A DNA stretch of 64,000 nucleotides from Klebsormidium nitens. Lineage: Eukaryota > Streptophyta > Klebsormidiophyceae > Klebsormidiales > Klebsormidiaceae. The stretch is from contig DF237029.1 of the NCBI GenBank assembly GCA_000708835.1, positions 24,658 to 88,657 on the forward strand, written 5' to 3'. A program made the position numbers and the translations under genes. This document shows, piece by piece, positions 23,853 through 39,000 of this stretch; the stretch's first letter is position 1; every line of letters begins with the position of its first letter. The notes under the pieces were generated by a model, which saw nothing but the letters and a program-made list of their open reading frames with translations, ran no database searches and was not told the DNA's origin.

Positions 23853-25900
23853 CGTAGAAGAATTGCGAGAGATGTTGCTACAGCAGCTTGCAAGGTAAAC
23901 GAAACAAGTCGGAATAGATGCAGCAACATTGCTAGACGGCAAAGTGGTAGTTCGATGCAGGCTCTTTGAGGCTTGATATTCAAGATTGACTGCCCGGAGC
24001 GGAATCTTTCGAGCACGCGAGATCAGGCGGGGTTTAGGCAAGTTTGGTGTCAAAGACATCACTGGTCCCCGAGTATTCTAGCTAGCTAGCCTTGCTAAAA
24101 GAGTGCACGAGCTTTCACCGAGTGGAGTAACAAAGGGCCGCCCGCTAGCTTGTGAGCATGACGATCAATTTCCTTTCTATCATTGGCGTCCGGACGTTTA
24201 TATGTTTCAAACATCCGATCTGTAGATGCAGTTCCGTGTTGATTGTATTGGCCGCCGCCCACAAATTTGAATCCGAAGATGCGATATACTGTATGCTGGA
24301 AGTTTAAGCTCAGTGCACATCATGGCGTTGTTGGAGCACTAACATGATGTGTTCAATAAATGGATCGCACAATGATCATGACGGGCAATCATCGCGCGCA
24401 CCAGTTGAAACTTGCATCTTTCCTCAATCTGGATAGACATGGAAACCGGCAGGATGAATTTCATGCGGCGCCGCAAGATGAACTTGCAGATTGCGCATCG
24501 AAATATGTAATCTACAAACATAATTGCGTTTGCACACATACTAATAGCGTTCATGAAGAACCTTGCAGACCCGCCCCTAAAAGTGCCCGGTTGCTTGATG
24601 GAGAAGTGACCGGGAGTTTGGGACCAAGATACGATCGCAGGATAAGATCCAGTCAAAAGTCGCCACCTGCCCTAGGTCCAAACGCAGTGTCGATGAGCGC
24701 TCCATTGCAGGTACCGGGGAAGTACTATATCTACCGGCTATACAACCGGCCACTATTACAGTCGTCGCCTTATCTCAGAAGGACTCCCGGTGCAAATTCT
24801 TCCGTGCTGTTTCAATCGGCCCATCTGTGATCATACTGCACACTGAGTACACTGCGCAGTGTGCATACTGGACAGTGCACAACTCCGTACGCTGAGTTTG
24901 AATCGACGGCGTCCTCTACATACTACTGCGCAACTTCAGATTTGACCGCGGACAACGGCTCGCTAGTTCGAAAGTACCGTAGAGGTCCGTCCGTAAAATT
25001 CGATCGACCGTACCGTGCGAGCAGGCTTCTGACATTGAAGGTGCAGGTGGTTTACTTCATCGCGCGACATCTGGCAAATATTAAATATACATGCGTGCGG
25101 CGGTCCAAGCTTGTACTCATTCTGTACAGTTTGCTGTACCTCAGACCGCGATTGACACTCATCAATTTGGCTGAGGCCTGCGCACACCGTCGATTGGCGT
25201 ATCGACGGTTCTAGGTGGATTAGGCTGCGATCGAATCTTCTCCAACTTTCAATGTGGAGCCAGGAGATAGGGGCGGGTCCTAGAGGTACTTCATGAACGC
25301 CATGATGATATATCGACGTACACGTGGTGCAACACGAAGAGGCATGCATGTGCCAGTTGCCTAGGAAAACTAATGTACTGAGACATGGGTTATAAACGTA
25401 CGTGGACGTACTTCGGGATGTGGTAGTATACGTTCAGATGTCACGGAAAGCTTCAGCCTGGGCATGTATATGTCAATTGTCATATGCCCGCTACTTTTGT
25501 TGTGTTTTGAATGAAACTTACAGATTCGTGTTGAAGTTTGGCCGGACTTGCTACACAATTGATGCAACCGTCATACTAATACTTAAATCTCAATGCCAAG
25601 ATGAATTCAAGATGTATCCAGTCGATGCCACTTTCTGCATTTGACGTTATATTTCGGTCTCAATCAACATAGACTTTCAAACAAGTCGCAATTGGTCAAA
25701 CACTTTCTACATAATTACACACTTCAAAAAGGTCCTCCCGTTCAAACATCCTTTGTGAAAGGATATTGGATGCATCAAAAAACCATAGGCCCCAAGATCG
25801 AAAAACTCCCAAGTCTTGACAACGTCTCAGTCATGTGAACTTCAGTCGAACATGGAAAATTGGGCGATCGAAGACCATTGCTAGTAGTAGATAGATCGAC
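23853..25900. other. convergent 3' spacer
   Basis: This is a 2-kb gap between two gene 3' ends. The sequence is AT-moderate and rich in short GTACC/TACCG words, with no coding ORF. A 12-base perfect palindrome CACTGCGCAGTG (24850-24861) sits inside an 8-base-stem hairpin (24837-24844 with 24858-24865). Nothing else was identified. Confidence 0.5.
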
Positions 25901-28347
<2,447 letters not shown>

Positions 28348-29443
28348 CTCTTCTGGAAGAATCAGGTGGCCAGCACAAAGTCAAGCAACAAGGATCTGGA
28401 TCAAGTGGAGAATGCAACACTTCAAAGCTCTGCGTAGAAGAAGCTCGACGATCAAGTGTAAAATTGAATCTGGAAGGCGCAGAGCCTTGCTTCATTCTAG
28501 GCTATAGCCTGAGCCAATATGGGCTACCGTAGAGCGCCCATTACTGGATCACCTTATTTTTGGCACCGCTTATTGGCAGTATTGTTTGACGGATTTATGA
28601 TTTTAAAGTGCGGTTTTCTCCACATATCCAGACTTTTAAAGGGCTATCTGCCGATGCCCCTTGGATCCAGATTTGACCTACTTTAGGTCATGCTTCGGAG
28701 TCAAAAACCTCGGTTTTACGCACAAAAGAGCTGATCCAGTTTTGGACAGTTGGAAATACGAGACTGGATCAAGATAGGTCCAGTTTAGGGCGGAGGTGAT
28801 CCACTAATGGTGCGTGATCCGGTTTTGGGCGCTCTACGGTATTAGGTAGGTACGTTTAGCCACCCAACATCTAGGTAGATTTACCCATGGCAGCCCCATC
28901 ACCACCGTTTTTGCCAAAGTGGTCACGCCAAACGTCAATCAACCGCCAAGAGTTATCTGCTGATACACTACTTTCCTATAACGGTAGATGGAAAATCTCC
29001 ACACGGAATCGACGGGGAAGCCGTACCGTGTACGTGTTGGAGAGTCTGTTACCTTGACTTCTCTTGCAAGCGTGATTCCGATTGGTCGATAGTCTCTAGC
29101 ATCATCAAGTAACAGCTCGAAGTTACCAATTCAACCAGGAAGCCTTTGGCCGAGTACGGACTCCGGTACCAGCATGTAACCCGGTTCCTTGACCAATGGC
29201 AATCGTCGATTCTGATAACTAAGGGTTCAGATTCAACGTTTAGAATCTTGGGTTGGTCGGATACCGTAGATTCCACACTGGAGTCTGGCCTGCTCATGCA
29301 AGTGTGACTGCGACCAATTTTGCTCGTGAGAGCAACCTTCATTTGCTGCTGTCTCGAGACAAAGCAGCAGCACTTAGGGGGGTGTTTGCGGCGCAGTGCC
29401 GCTTCTTCAACTCTTTGTTGAGGTTTTCACAAAGTCTGCCAAG
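28348..29443. promoter_or_regulatory. divergent intergenic region between DHAR and EF2
   Basis: This 1.1-kb spacer separates the starts of two diverging genes and must hold both promoters. About 320 bases of it (28525-28841) are an inverted-repeat element, listed separately. No coding ORF is credible here. Confidence 0.5.
28525..28841. mobile_element. MITE-like inverted-repeat element
   Basis: The left end 28525-28552 (TACCGTAGAGCGCCCATTAC...) matches the reverse complement of 28814-28841 at 25 of 28 positions. Both ends start TACCGTAGAGCGCCCA, so a TA target duplication (Tc1/mariner or PIF style) is possible. The interior has no ORF and carries repeated GGATCCA(G/T)-like words. It lies about 180 bases upstream of the DHAR start codon. 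Confidence 0.65.
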
Positions 29444-32400
29444 ATGGTAAGTAGTACTTACTGTCTGCTCGTTCTCTTGATGGATTGTGTCTGCGATGCC
29501 TCCCGTCAACTCTGTTTTGTCTTATGCCAGGATGTGCTTGGAGTTCTTGTGGGGTCGTTGTTCTACTCCTCCTTTCCTGCTTCTCCGTGTGGAGGGAGCA
29601 GTCACGTTGCGACGGTATGCTTGCTGGATGATGTAGCTTGTTCAAGGCTCTTTCTGTTGGTATGCTTGCTACTTCAAACAATATTGTGCGATGCTCAATC
29701 TCGTCAGTGCCAACCTGCCTGCAGGTGAAGTTTACTATGGAAGAGATCCGTAGGATCATGGACAAGAAGAACAACATCAGGAACATGTCCGTGATTGCTC
29801 ACGTGGACCACGGTAGGTGTTGTCTCTTTTCAAGCTGAGAGTATGAGTTTGCTCTTGTCCCTTGAGCTAGGGCCGTGATTCATCTGTCGGTGTCAACACC
29901 TGGGCGGCAAAAGGTATTTACCGGATGGCACCAATACACACCATCTTGTTGCTATCTGTCAGTGTGTTTGGTGGACATTCTATGGGGCAGGTTTACGCGC
30001 TAGTGGGAATGCCTCTTCTGGTCAGGTTTGCATGAGTCTGTCAGTAGGCTCCAAAGAGTGATGGGGGTGTCCTGATGTAAGTGTGTCGTTTGGTTGGAAG
30101 GGAAGCTGGCACCGAGGTTGCTGGTAATGGTTGTCTATGTTTGAATTGGGGGCGCCTGGTGGAGTCTGGAACGGGTCTACTTTTTTGCGCTGTCAGCTTG
30201 GTTGGCATTTGACAGGTATCGACATGTTGATCAGATGATGTGTCTGTGTTTGCATTGGGCATGCTACTTGGTAATGGTCTGTCGACGGGCATCTTTGCAA
30301 AAAAGGATTCTGCCTGTCATTGCTGGTTGCGTCTGTTGTACTCCTGCGGATGGAGCCTTCGTGCCATTGCGGGTTGCTTTGATGGAACGTGCTATTGAAA
30401 GCTAGTTCAACTCAGAGATGTGGCTGATTACTTGTGACAGCAACCTAAGGACATTCTGTTGGTGTTCTGCTTCAGACTTCCAGAGTTCGTGAAGGCAATG
30501 AAGGTTTTTGGCTGCAAGAGCCTCCTAACAACTTTGGCTGTCCTTTTACTGTTCTAGCTTTTCATTAAAGTGGGCGTCTGCACTCGCGAGTGCACCTGGA
30601 CATCGGACGGTTTAACGTCCGAGTTGAATCTATTGGACGGCTCAGAGTTGGCCTTCTCGAGGCTCTCCTCAGGACTCGGACTCACTAGTGTGCATTTCCC
30701 GGCTTTGAAATTCGACGCCCACTTTAGGAATAAAAGCTGGTGTGACATCTAGTTGCTGGATTGTCAAGTAGCAGCGGGGTTGATTCTGGTGCCAGTGGTA
30801 GTCTGCTGGAGGATGCTGTTCCATGATGAAGGTGGTTCAAGAATCTTGCAGTGAATCAGACCAGCAACACTATTCAAGGTAGCCCAGGTATTCACATTGA
30901 AGTTTTCTCCAATCTTTCCCTGTACTTGCTTGTAAAATTGACAAGCTCTCTGGTTTTTAGTTTGCGACATCTTTCATGGGGCCAATAGAGCATCCAATCC
31001 TTCTTAATTGGGAGTTGCAATGACAGTCCCTCAGTTGTGTAGCTTCACGCGCAGGCACACTGCAGATGCTGTGTTGCTGACCATGTCTCCTGACCCCTCT
31101 TGCAGGCAAGTCCACCCTGACCGATTCCCTGGTGGCTGCCGCGGGGATCATCAGCGTTGACGCCGCCGGCGACATGCGCCTGACCGACACGCGCGAGGAC
31201 GAGCAGCAGCGTGGTGTGACGATTAAGTCCACGGGCATCTCCCTCTACTACGAGATGACGCCGGAGGCGCTCAAGAATCTCAAGGGCGAGCGCGACGGGG
31301 ACGATTACCTCATCAACTTGATTGATTCCCCTGGGCACGTTGACTTCTCGTCCGAGGTGACGGCGGCACTCCGTATCACGGACGGCGCGCTCGTGGTTGT
31401 GGACTGCATCGAGGGGGTGTGCGTGCAGACGGAGACGGTGCTGCGCCAGGCGCTGGGAGAGCGTATCCGGCCGGTGCTGACGGTGAACAAGCTGGACCGG
31501 TGCTTCCTGGAGCTGCAGTTTGACCCCGAGGAGGCTTACCAGGCGTACTCGCGTGTGATTGAGAACGCCAACGTCATTATGGCGACGTACCAGGACGACT
31601 TGCTCGGGGACACGCAGGTGTACCCCGAGAAGGGGACGGTGGCGTTCAGCGCGGGGCTGCACGGGTGGGCGTTCACGCTTACGCAGTTTGCTGCCAAGTA
31701 CGCCACCAAGTTCGGGGTGGCCGAGAACAAGATGATGGAGCGGCTGTGGGGCGAGAACTTCTTCGACGCTTCCACCAAGAAGTGGACCAAGAAGAATACG
31801 GGGAGCCCGACGTGCAAGCGTGGGTTCGTGCAATTCATCTACGAGCCCATCCAGCAGGTGATCCGGCTGTGCATGAACGACGAGAAGGAGAAGCTGTTCC
31901 CGCTGCTGGAGAAGCTGGGCGTGCAGCTCAAGGGCGCGGAGAAGGACCTGCTGACCAAGGCGCTGATGAAGAAGGTGATGCAGACGTGGCTCCCCGCCAA
32001 CGAGGCCCTGCTGGAGATGATGATTTATCACCTGCCCTCCCCTGCCAAGGCGCAGCGGTACAGGGTGGAGAACCTGTACGAGGGCCCCCTCGACGACCAG
32101 TACGCCAACGCCATCCGCAACTGTGACCCCGACGGCCCCCTCATGCTCTACGTGTCCAAGATGATTCCCGCGAACGACAAGGGCCGCTTCCTTGCCTTCG
32201 GGCGTGTGTTTGCCGGGACGGTGCGCACCGGGCGCAAGGTCCGGATCATGGGGCCCAACTACGTGCCCGGCGAGAAGAAGGACCTGTTCGTCAAGTCGGT
32301 GCAGCGGACGGTGCTCATGATGGGGCGCAAGCAGGAGTCGGTCGAGGACGTGCCGTGCGGGAACACGGTGGCGCTGGTCGGGCTCGACCAGTTCATCCTG

Positions 32401-35187
32401 AAGAACGCCACGCTGACGGAGGAGAAGGAGGTGGACGCGCACCCCATCCGCGCCATGAAGTTCAGCGTGTCGCCCGTCGTGCGTGTCGCCGTGGAGTGCA
32501 AGAACCCCGCGGACCTGCCCAAGCTGGTGGACGGGCTCAAGCGCCTCTCCAAGTCCGACCCCATGGTCCAGTGTATCATCGAGGAGGTGAGGATCTGGAC
32601 TTCTGCTTTTATGTATGGGGTTTGAATCCAGGGTTAGGTGATTTTCCGAGGTTATTCAGTTGGTTTGCATGATCAACAGTGATCGAGGTTGGGGTTTGTA
32701 GCAAGTAGGGTTTGTTTCCAGGATTGGTGGTTTGGTCTCAGGCTCTGAGTTTTGTATCTGAGTTTTGTATTGAGGTCGGAGCCTGCTTTGCAATTCAGAG
32801 GGTTCGTTTCCAGGCCAGTGCGTTGGACGTTGGGTTTTGCTGTGAGCTGTGTGTTTGCAAGCAAGGGTTTTTTGCCAGTATTAGGGTTTTGGTGGACAGT
32901 GTACAGAGTTGCTCGTTTGCGCGCTCATCTCAAGCCAGTCTAGTTGTTTTTCTGTACATGCTCATGGTTTCACGTTCAACAATCATTGAGATTGGTCTTG
33001 CTTCGTGTTGGCACGGTCAAACTTCCATATCTGTCTGTTGGAGGGTTCTGTTTTCGGGGCCGATCTCAGGCTTCCTTTCATGGACTACGTTGTCTAGACT
33101 GAATCATTCTGCTTGTCATCATTTTTGGTGTTCTTTTAGATGTCTGCCGTAAAAGGCAGGTGCAACCAGAGAATCTCCCCAATAGATTAGTAATAGGAAT
33201 CAGTATGTGTGACCCCAAGCTACAGAAACCCACAGCTAGGCAATAGCCTGGTTTTCGACGACAGCATGTAGTTTTATAACTGGTGCTCTGTCTGATTTAG
33301 TGATTTTCTCCTTTGCAGACTGGCGAGCACATTGTGGCCGGCGCTGGAGAGCTGCATCTGGAGATCTGCTTGAAGGATCTGCAGGACGACTTCATGGGAG
33401 GTGCTGAGATTAGGATCTCAGATCCCGTCGTGTCCTTCCGTGAGACGGTGAGCACTTGCTGGGGCCAAAGTGTCTTCAATCTACAGAAGGTTGCTGTTTC
33501 GCATGCTGCTTTTCTCATGAACAGAAGTGGGCTTTATGCGCATTGCAATCCTGGGGTCTTCCTGGTAGGAATCAGAGGGCAGGAGTTAGACGATTGCTCT
33601 TGTAAGCAAAGGCTGTTATAACCGTATTTCAGAATCTGCCTGGTTCCCTGCTGGTTGTTCCTGGCCATTCGATTAGCCTATGCTTATCCCCCTCCATTTT
33701 GCCGTTCTTTGGGAGTGGGCTCGAGTTTTCTTCTGCAGAAAGTTTCATGCTCGGTTGTCTCCTTTCTCGCTCATGATAAGTGATTGGTCACTGCACCCCC
33801 CACTTTACACTTCAATACGGAGTCTTCTGTCCTTGGTCCTCAAACTGGTCGGACTTTGACGGAGCTGACCTCCCTCCTTCCCCCTGCCAGATTCTGGAGA
33901 AGTCCTCGCGGACGGTCATGAGCAAGTCCCCCAACAAGCACAACCGCCTGTACTTCGAGGCGCGCCCCCTCGAGTCCGGCCTCCCCGAGGCCATCGACGA
34001 GGGCAAGGTCGGCCCCCGTGACGACCCCAAGGCGCGCACCAAGATCCTGAGCGAGGACTTCGGCTGGGACAAGGACGTCAGCAAGAAGATCTGGTGCTTC
34101 GGCCCCGACACCAACGGCCCCAACATGGTGGTTGACATGTGCAAGGGTGTGCAGTACCTGAACGAAATCAAGGACTCAGTCGTCGCGGCCGCGCAGTGGG
34201 CCATGAAGGAGGGCGCCGTCTCGGAGGAGAACATGCGCGGTGTCTGCTTCGAGGTGAGTGCAGCGGGCTTCGCTTTCCCCGTAACGGCAGGGGTTTGAGC
34301 TTGTTTCGGAGCGGAGGGCTAGGTGGTTTCTACCTTGCGGGTCTCGGGTGTGGTGCAGTGCAAGCTGGAAGAACTTGCGATTGCGGAGCAGAGTATTGCA
34401 GAAGCCAGGCAGGGCGTGTGTGAGGTTTGTCGAGAAGGCATATGTGTTCGAATGGCTGAACAGGAACGTCATGTTGAATTGAGCTCTTTACGCAGACTGT
34501 CTCGGCCCTTGCTGAAATTTTCTTGGCGGGTTGGAATGTAGAGAGGCCTTCTTGAGCAGCAGTTTGCCCCTTGTTTCACTTGTCCTCGCTCTTGAGAAGG
34601 TCCTGACTTCCGCAGGGCCAAATTGCAGCGCATGTCTGGCCCTTCTTTACACTGGCCTTCCTCCTTGGTATTTTCCCTCGTATTTAGTCGCTAATGCTGT
34701 GCGCGGTCTCCTCTTGCAGGTGTGCGACGTGGTCCTCCACGCGGACGCCATCCATCGCGGCGGTGGCCAGATCATCCCCACTGCCCGCCGCGTCATGTAC
34801 GCGGCCCAGCTGACGGCCAAGCCGCGCCTGTTCGAGCCCGTGTACCTGGTGGAGATCCAGGCCCCCGAGGGCGCCCTCGGCGGTATCTACTCCGTGCTCA
34901 ATCAGAAGCGCGGCCACGTGTTTGAGGAGCAGCAGCGTATCGGCACTCCCCTGTACAACATCAAGGCGTACCTGCCCGTCGTGGAGTCGTTCGGGTTCAC
35001 GGCCGTGCTGCGTGCGGCCACGTCGGGCCAGGCGTTCCCGCAGATGGTGTTCGACCACTGGGAGATGATGGGCTCCGACCCGCTCGAGTCCGGCAGCCAG
35101 GCTGCGGAGCTGGTCAGCCAGATCAGGAAGAGGAAGGGGCTCAAGGAGACGCCGACGCCGCTCTCCGACTTCGAGGACAAGCTCTAG
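29444..35187 (+). CDS. EF2: translation elongation factor 2
   Basis: Exons 29444-29446, 29725-29812, 31106-32586, 33319-33447, 33891-34253 and 34720-35187 give 843 aa, the usual eukaryotic/plant EF2 length. It is the GTPase that moves peptidyl-tRNA and mRNA through the cytosolic 80S ribosome. The G domain has AHVDHGKST (about 26-33, codon split by intron 2), DSPGHVDF and VNKLDR. The switch-1 region [12 protein letters not shown] contains the threonines that EF2 kinases target in other eukaryotes. Domain IV carries [12 protein letters not shown] with His700 as the diphthamide site. The protein ends SDFEDKL. The first coding exon is only the ATG codon. Coding exons are strongly GC-rich at third positions, as expected for a highly expressed gene. 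Confidence 0.98.
30556..30738. mobile_element. short inverted-repeat (MITE-like) element in EF2 intron 2
   Basis: The left end AGCTTTTCATTAAAGTGGGC (from 30556) is mirrored by the right end GACGCCCACTTTAGGAATAA (30714 to about 30738). The shared core is AAAGTGGGCGTC. The element is about 183 bases, has no ORF, and lies wholly within the intron 29813-31105. A TA or TTA target duplication beside the core is plausible but not proven. Confidence 0.55.
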
Positions 35188-36085
35188 AGGGAGCGCGGTG
35201 TGGTGTGGTCTGAGGGTTACTATCGCGGGCACGAGGCACTTTGAAAGTTGGTTGAGGGAGGCGTCAGAAGCGAGGTCGAATGGTTGTGTTACTCATAGAG
35301 TTAGGCTGCGGTGAAGGGCGCTCTGTGCAGGTCGTTGGGCCCTGTGGCAGAAGTTATTGTTGTAGTCGAGTGGATAAGAAAGACTGTGCAAAACGCTGTG
35401 TATTGATGTGCACTTTTTCAAACGGAAGTCACAAGGACTGTGCTGTGCTCAATTCACATTACCATTGCAGCCTCGTTCTGTGCACATGCTCATGCCGCTT
35501 CTCGATTGTAGCTTTTGCGGCCATGTGTCTGCATCTTCATGATTCATATTTACGGCTCACTTCATTCAGAACTTCATAATTGTCAGCTGTTGACTTCTGG
35601 TGGGCCGAAATTTAAAGTAGCTGTCACATGCATTTCTGGACGTCGTGCACTGAGCGGCTGCGAAATGTACAATGTACTTCACGGACGTTAATATTGCCAA
35701 TTCAAAGTTCAAAGGCCGCTTCGATCTCCAACTGTCATATCCATATGTATGCACTGGCGTGGCGATCTGCGGTTCACTTCCTTCAAAATACATGTACCTT
35801 CGATTACGCAAATGCAGAACCATGATTGCATGCCAGGCTGGCAATTGCAGATGTGGCTCGAGTCCACATTGCGCTGCATGGTGGCTTGCGCAAAGTGACC
35901 TGATCGAGCACATTTAACATGCACCGTCGTGCAGGTGCAGACGGGTATATAGTGGACTATGTAAGGAGTGTCAAAGTGTTTGACACCAATAACAGATCGA
36001 TGCCGTCTTGAACTCATGAGTGTGATCATCTCAGGCCAGCCTAATCTCCCACAGCCAGCATACATACGTGACATGCATGACAACG
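35188..36085. other. convergent 3' spacer
   Basis: This is the gap between the EF2 stop and the FAD oxidoreductase stop. It is UTR-like and AT-richer, with no supported gene. Confidence 0.6.
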
Positions 36086-39000
36086 TCAAACTCCTCCCCG
36101 AACTTTGTTCCTGTTTCGTATCCTAACTCTTGGCTTGCGCTCTGCTTTTGCAGCATCCACAAAACCCTTTTGCCACCGTCTCAAAACGGGCGGCAGCAGA
36201 GCCTCGTCATCGTGGACTACTGCCCGCGCAGCTTTCTCCGCCAGCCACGCATGGTACACCAGCCCCCGGGCCCCCAGCCCGCCCACCACCCACAACGCAC
36301 ATGCCCCCGGGGAACTCTCCCGACCAGAGCCTTCATTTACCGAGTCGACCCTTTCACCACCACCCCTTCCATTAGAAACGTCGCGAGCAAAACCCTCATC
36401 ACTATTCGCCGAAGCAAGGCGGTCTGGAGCACCATTATCCTCGTCTTTAGCCATCGAGGCCGACGGATCGTCCTCCGAACTCCTGCCCTGTATTTTTCCG
36501 GCGATGGGCACCGTTCCGTCGGACGTTCGTCGCGCCCACGCCCTGACTCCCGACCGGACTGCCGCGACCCGCCACTCTCGGACTGGGGGGTAAATCACCT
36601 CTGCTTTCGCTAACAGCTCCTCAGCTACTTTTTCCCCCTCTTGCGGGGACACACCGGATTCAAGATCCCCATTTTCCCAGTCCTTTGTCGCCCCCACGAG
36701 GAGCGTCTCCGTGCCTTGGGCGGAGATCCACGCCGGCCCGAGCAGGCTGGGAGAGGACGCCGGGAAAGCGACACGTGGCGCGTCGCTTGCGGTGCCACAT
36801 GGCGGATGGAGCTCAACCACCCGCCCACGGCACATGGAGAGGTGGAGCTCGCAGGCGACCTCCGGGAAGCGCACCGCAGCGGCGCCGGAGCAGATGACGA
36901 CAGCAGTGTAGCCGGCTGACGTAGAAAAAGAAGTAAGGATCAGGGCCTAAAGGCAGGTTCTGAGACGCGAAGTGTGCTCAGAAGTGGGGTTCCAGCGAAC
37001 GCAAAACAGCGCAATCCAAACAGTCCTCAAGAACGGGTGAGACGCACGAAGACCCGAGTTGACAGGTGTAAGGGACGGACTTCAGTTTCAGTTCGAAACC
37101 CTCCCGATAGTCATGCAGCCCTTGATAGAGAATTCAGACGCAGGAGTCGCCAAGTCAGAGTGATTCAAGGTCAGCTTTCCATTCTGCGGGACAGAACAAG
37201 TCAAGACGTAACAGGGAAGGGACAGATCGGTCCCCCTGCGGTGAAAACTTCGGCTCACCTTGGCTGAGACCGGCCAGCGAGTCCACTTTTTGTTTGTGCA
37301 GGGTCGCGCGTGGCCGGCCGGGGCCCCGGTCCCCTGCTTGCTGCTCGCACGCACGCCAAAGGCCCTGTGAGAAGAAGACCGGGGAATCACAACCGGGCAC
37401 GAACAAGGAAGGAATAAGGAAGATGAAAACGACGGAGACCTACTGGCCAAGGATGGGGAGACCGAGGGTGCTGGAAGTATCTTCTTTCTGGCCGAAACGT
37501 TTCTTGTAGTCCCAGTGAACGCTGTGAGTCCCGGTGACAAAGCACCTTGGTTAACCCTCTCGGTCATGGCTTTACTTCACCTCCTTACTTAAGCTTCTTC
37601 GTCCCTTGGAAGACTTTCTCTAAGAGCGGCTTTGGGTCATACCCACTATCAGCGCCAAATCGCAAAGTGGGCGATTGCAACGGATCCGTCGAACGGAGGC
37701 ATCAGTTTAGCTTCACAAAGTAGGACGCTGAAAATCGTGCGAATCGTTGAAGCGGCTTGGTCCCCTCACCTCAAGATACCTGGTCGGGTTGATAGTGATG
37801 CCCCGGGGCAAGAAGAGCGCCGTGTCCCCAACAGGCTCAGCCAAGCCCGGAACAAGCTTCCGGGCGGTTTCCCCGTTAACAATGGCGGCACGACCGCCCA
37901 CCACGTGCGAGTCGTCTATTGGCGGGGCGCTCTCTGCATGCTGCAAGAAAAGCGCCTCTGAGGAACGAAGCTTTTCTGAGCACGAGATTCTTCTTGAGCG
38001 GAAACCTTTTGAGGCACCCACTTTCGGTCAGGTCCTAGAAATACGCTCCAGCCTGGAGGTAGCATTAGCCCTGCTTGTAATCCGCAAGGTATTGCGCGCA
38101 AGCGACTAATCCTCTCGCAAGTTCTTGCGCAAGCAAACTTTCCCCTTCTAGTCGACCTCTAGGATACCGCATGAACGGGCCTTTGTATTGAGGACGGCTT
38201 TACATGAAGCTTGTGTCGTCCTTTGAGGTCTAAAGACAGAGGAACAGGAGGGCGTCAGCTCATCAGCTTTTGTATCATTCTTGGACGGAAGTGTATTGGT
38301 TGCGATTTGGGACGAAGACCTGAGGTCGAACCCCAGTCAAAGGCCCGGGTATAGTTGCTCAACTGTAAAAAATAAAGAAACAAGCCGATAAAACGAGACA
38401 ATAAAGACTCTCTGGCTTCTAACGGCCCCATAAGGATGATAAGTCGAAGGACAAACAAACCTCGTAAGGACGGCTCGAAACCAGTAAACAGGCTCCAGAA
38501 CAACGATCAGGAGGAAAGAGGATTCCAGTTCCGAGCCCCACCTTTTTGTAGTTGTCTGCCAACCGCTGCTCGACTGCCGGGCGCAGGATCCCCCTGCATC
38601 ATTCGAGGAGCAAACGGGATTATTCAGGGGCAAAGTCGCAACCGCTCACAGAGTCAGTGGTGCGAATCCCAATTTGGTGAAAAGGACACTCACAGAAAAT
38701 CGCCCATATTCCATGCTTGCTCGTTCTTCTTCTTGCTATTTCCCTTTCCTCTCTGAGCACCAATCACCGACTTTGCAAGTCGGCCTGATCAAGTCACTTC
38801 GAGAGTTCGACGAGCAAGCTTTTGCCTTGGCACGAGAAGATACAAAGCAGACGCCCCAAGCAAGAGCACCATAACAACGTGTCCACTCCGTAACAAGCAG
38901 TCTCCGACATCTTCCCCTCACTTTCTCCTGGCAATCAAACTCTCTTCGGCGGTTGGCGCTTCCCCCTGCGCTCTCTCTGCTGCCTCCAACAGCCGCAGGG

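Noticed and set aside
24360-24830. 156-codon plus-strand frame in the spacer after the cotransporter
   Set aside because: Composition is non-coding-like, with no splice partners and no recognisable motif.
31045-32442. 465-codon open frame on the minus strand
   Set aside because: It is the antisense shadow of the GC-rich EF2 exon; the translation is Leu/His/Arg-rich with no domain, while the plus strand encodes a textbook EF2.
38325-38350. tRNA B-box-like sequence (reverse complement GGGGTTCGACCTC)
   Set aside because: No matching A box or acceptor stem at the right spacing; it lies within an intron of the FAD oxidoreductase.
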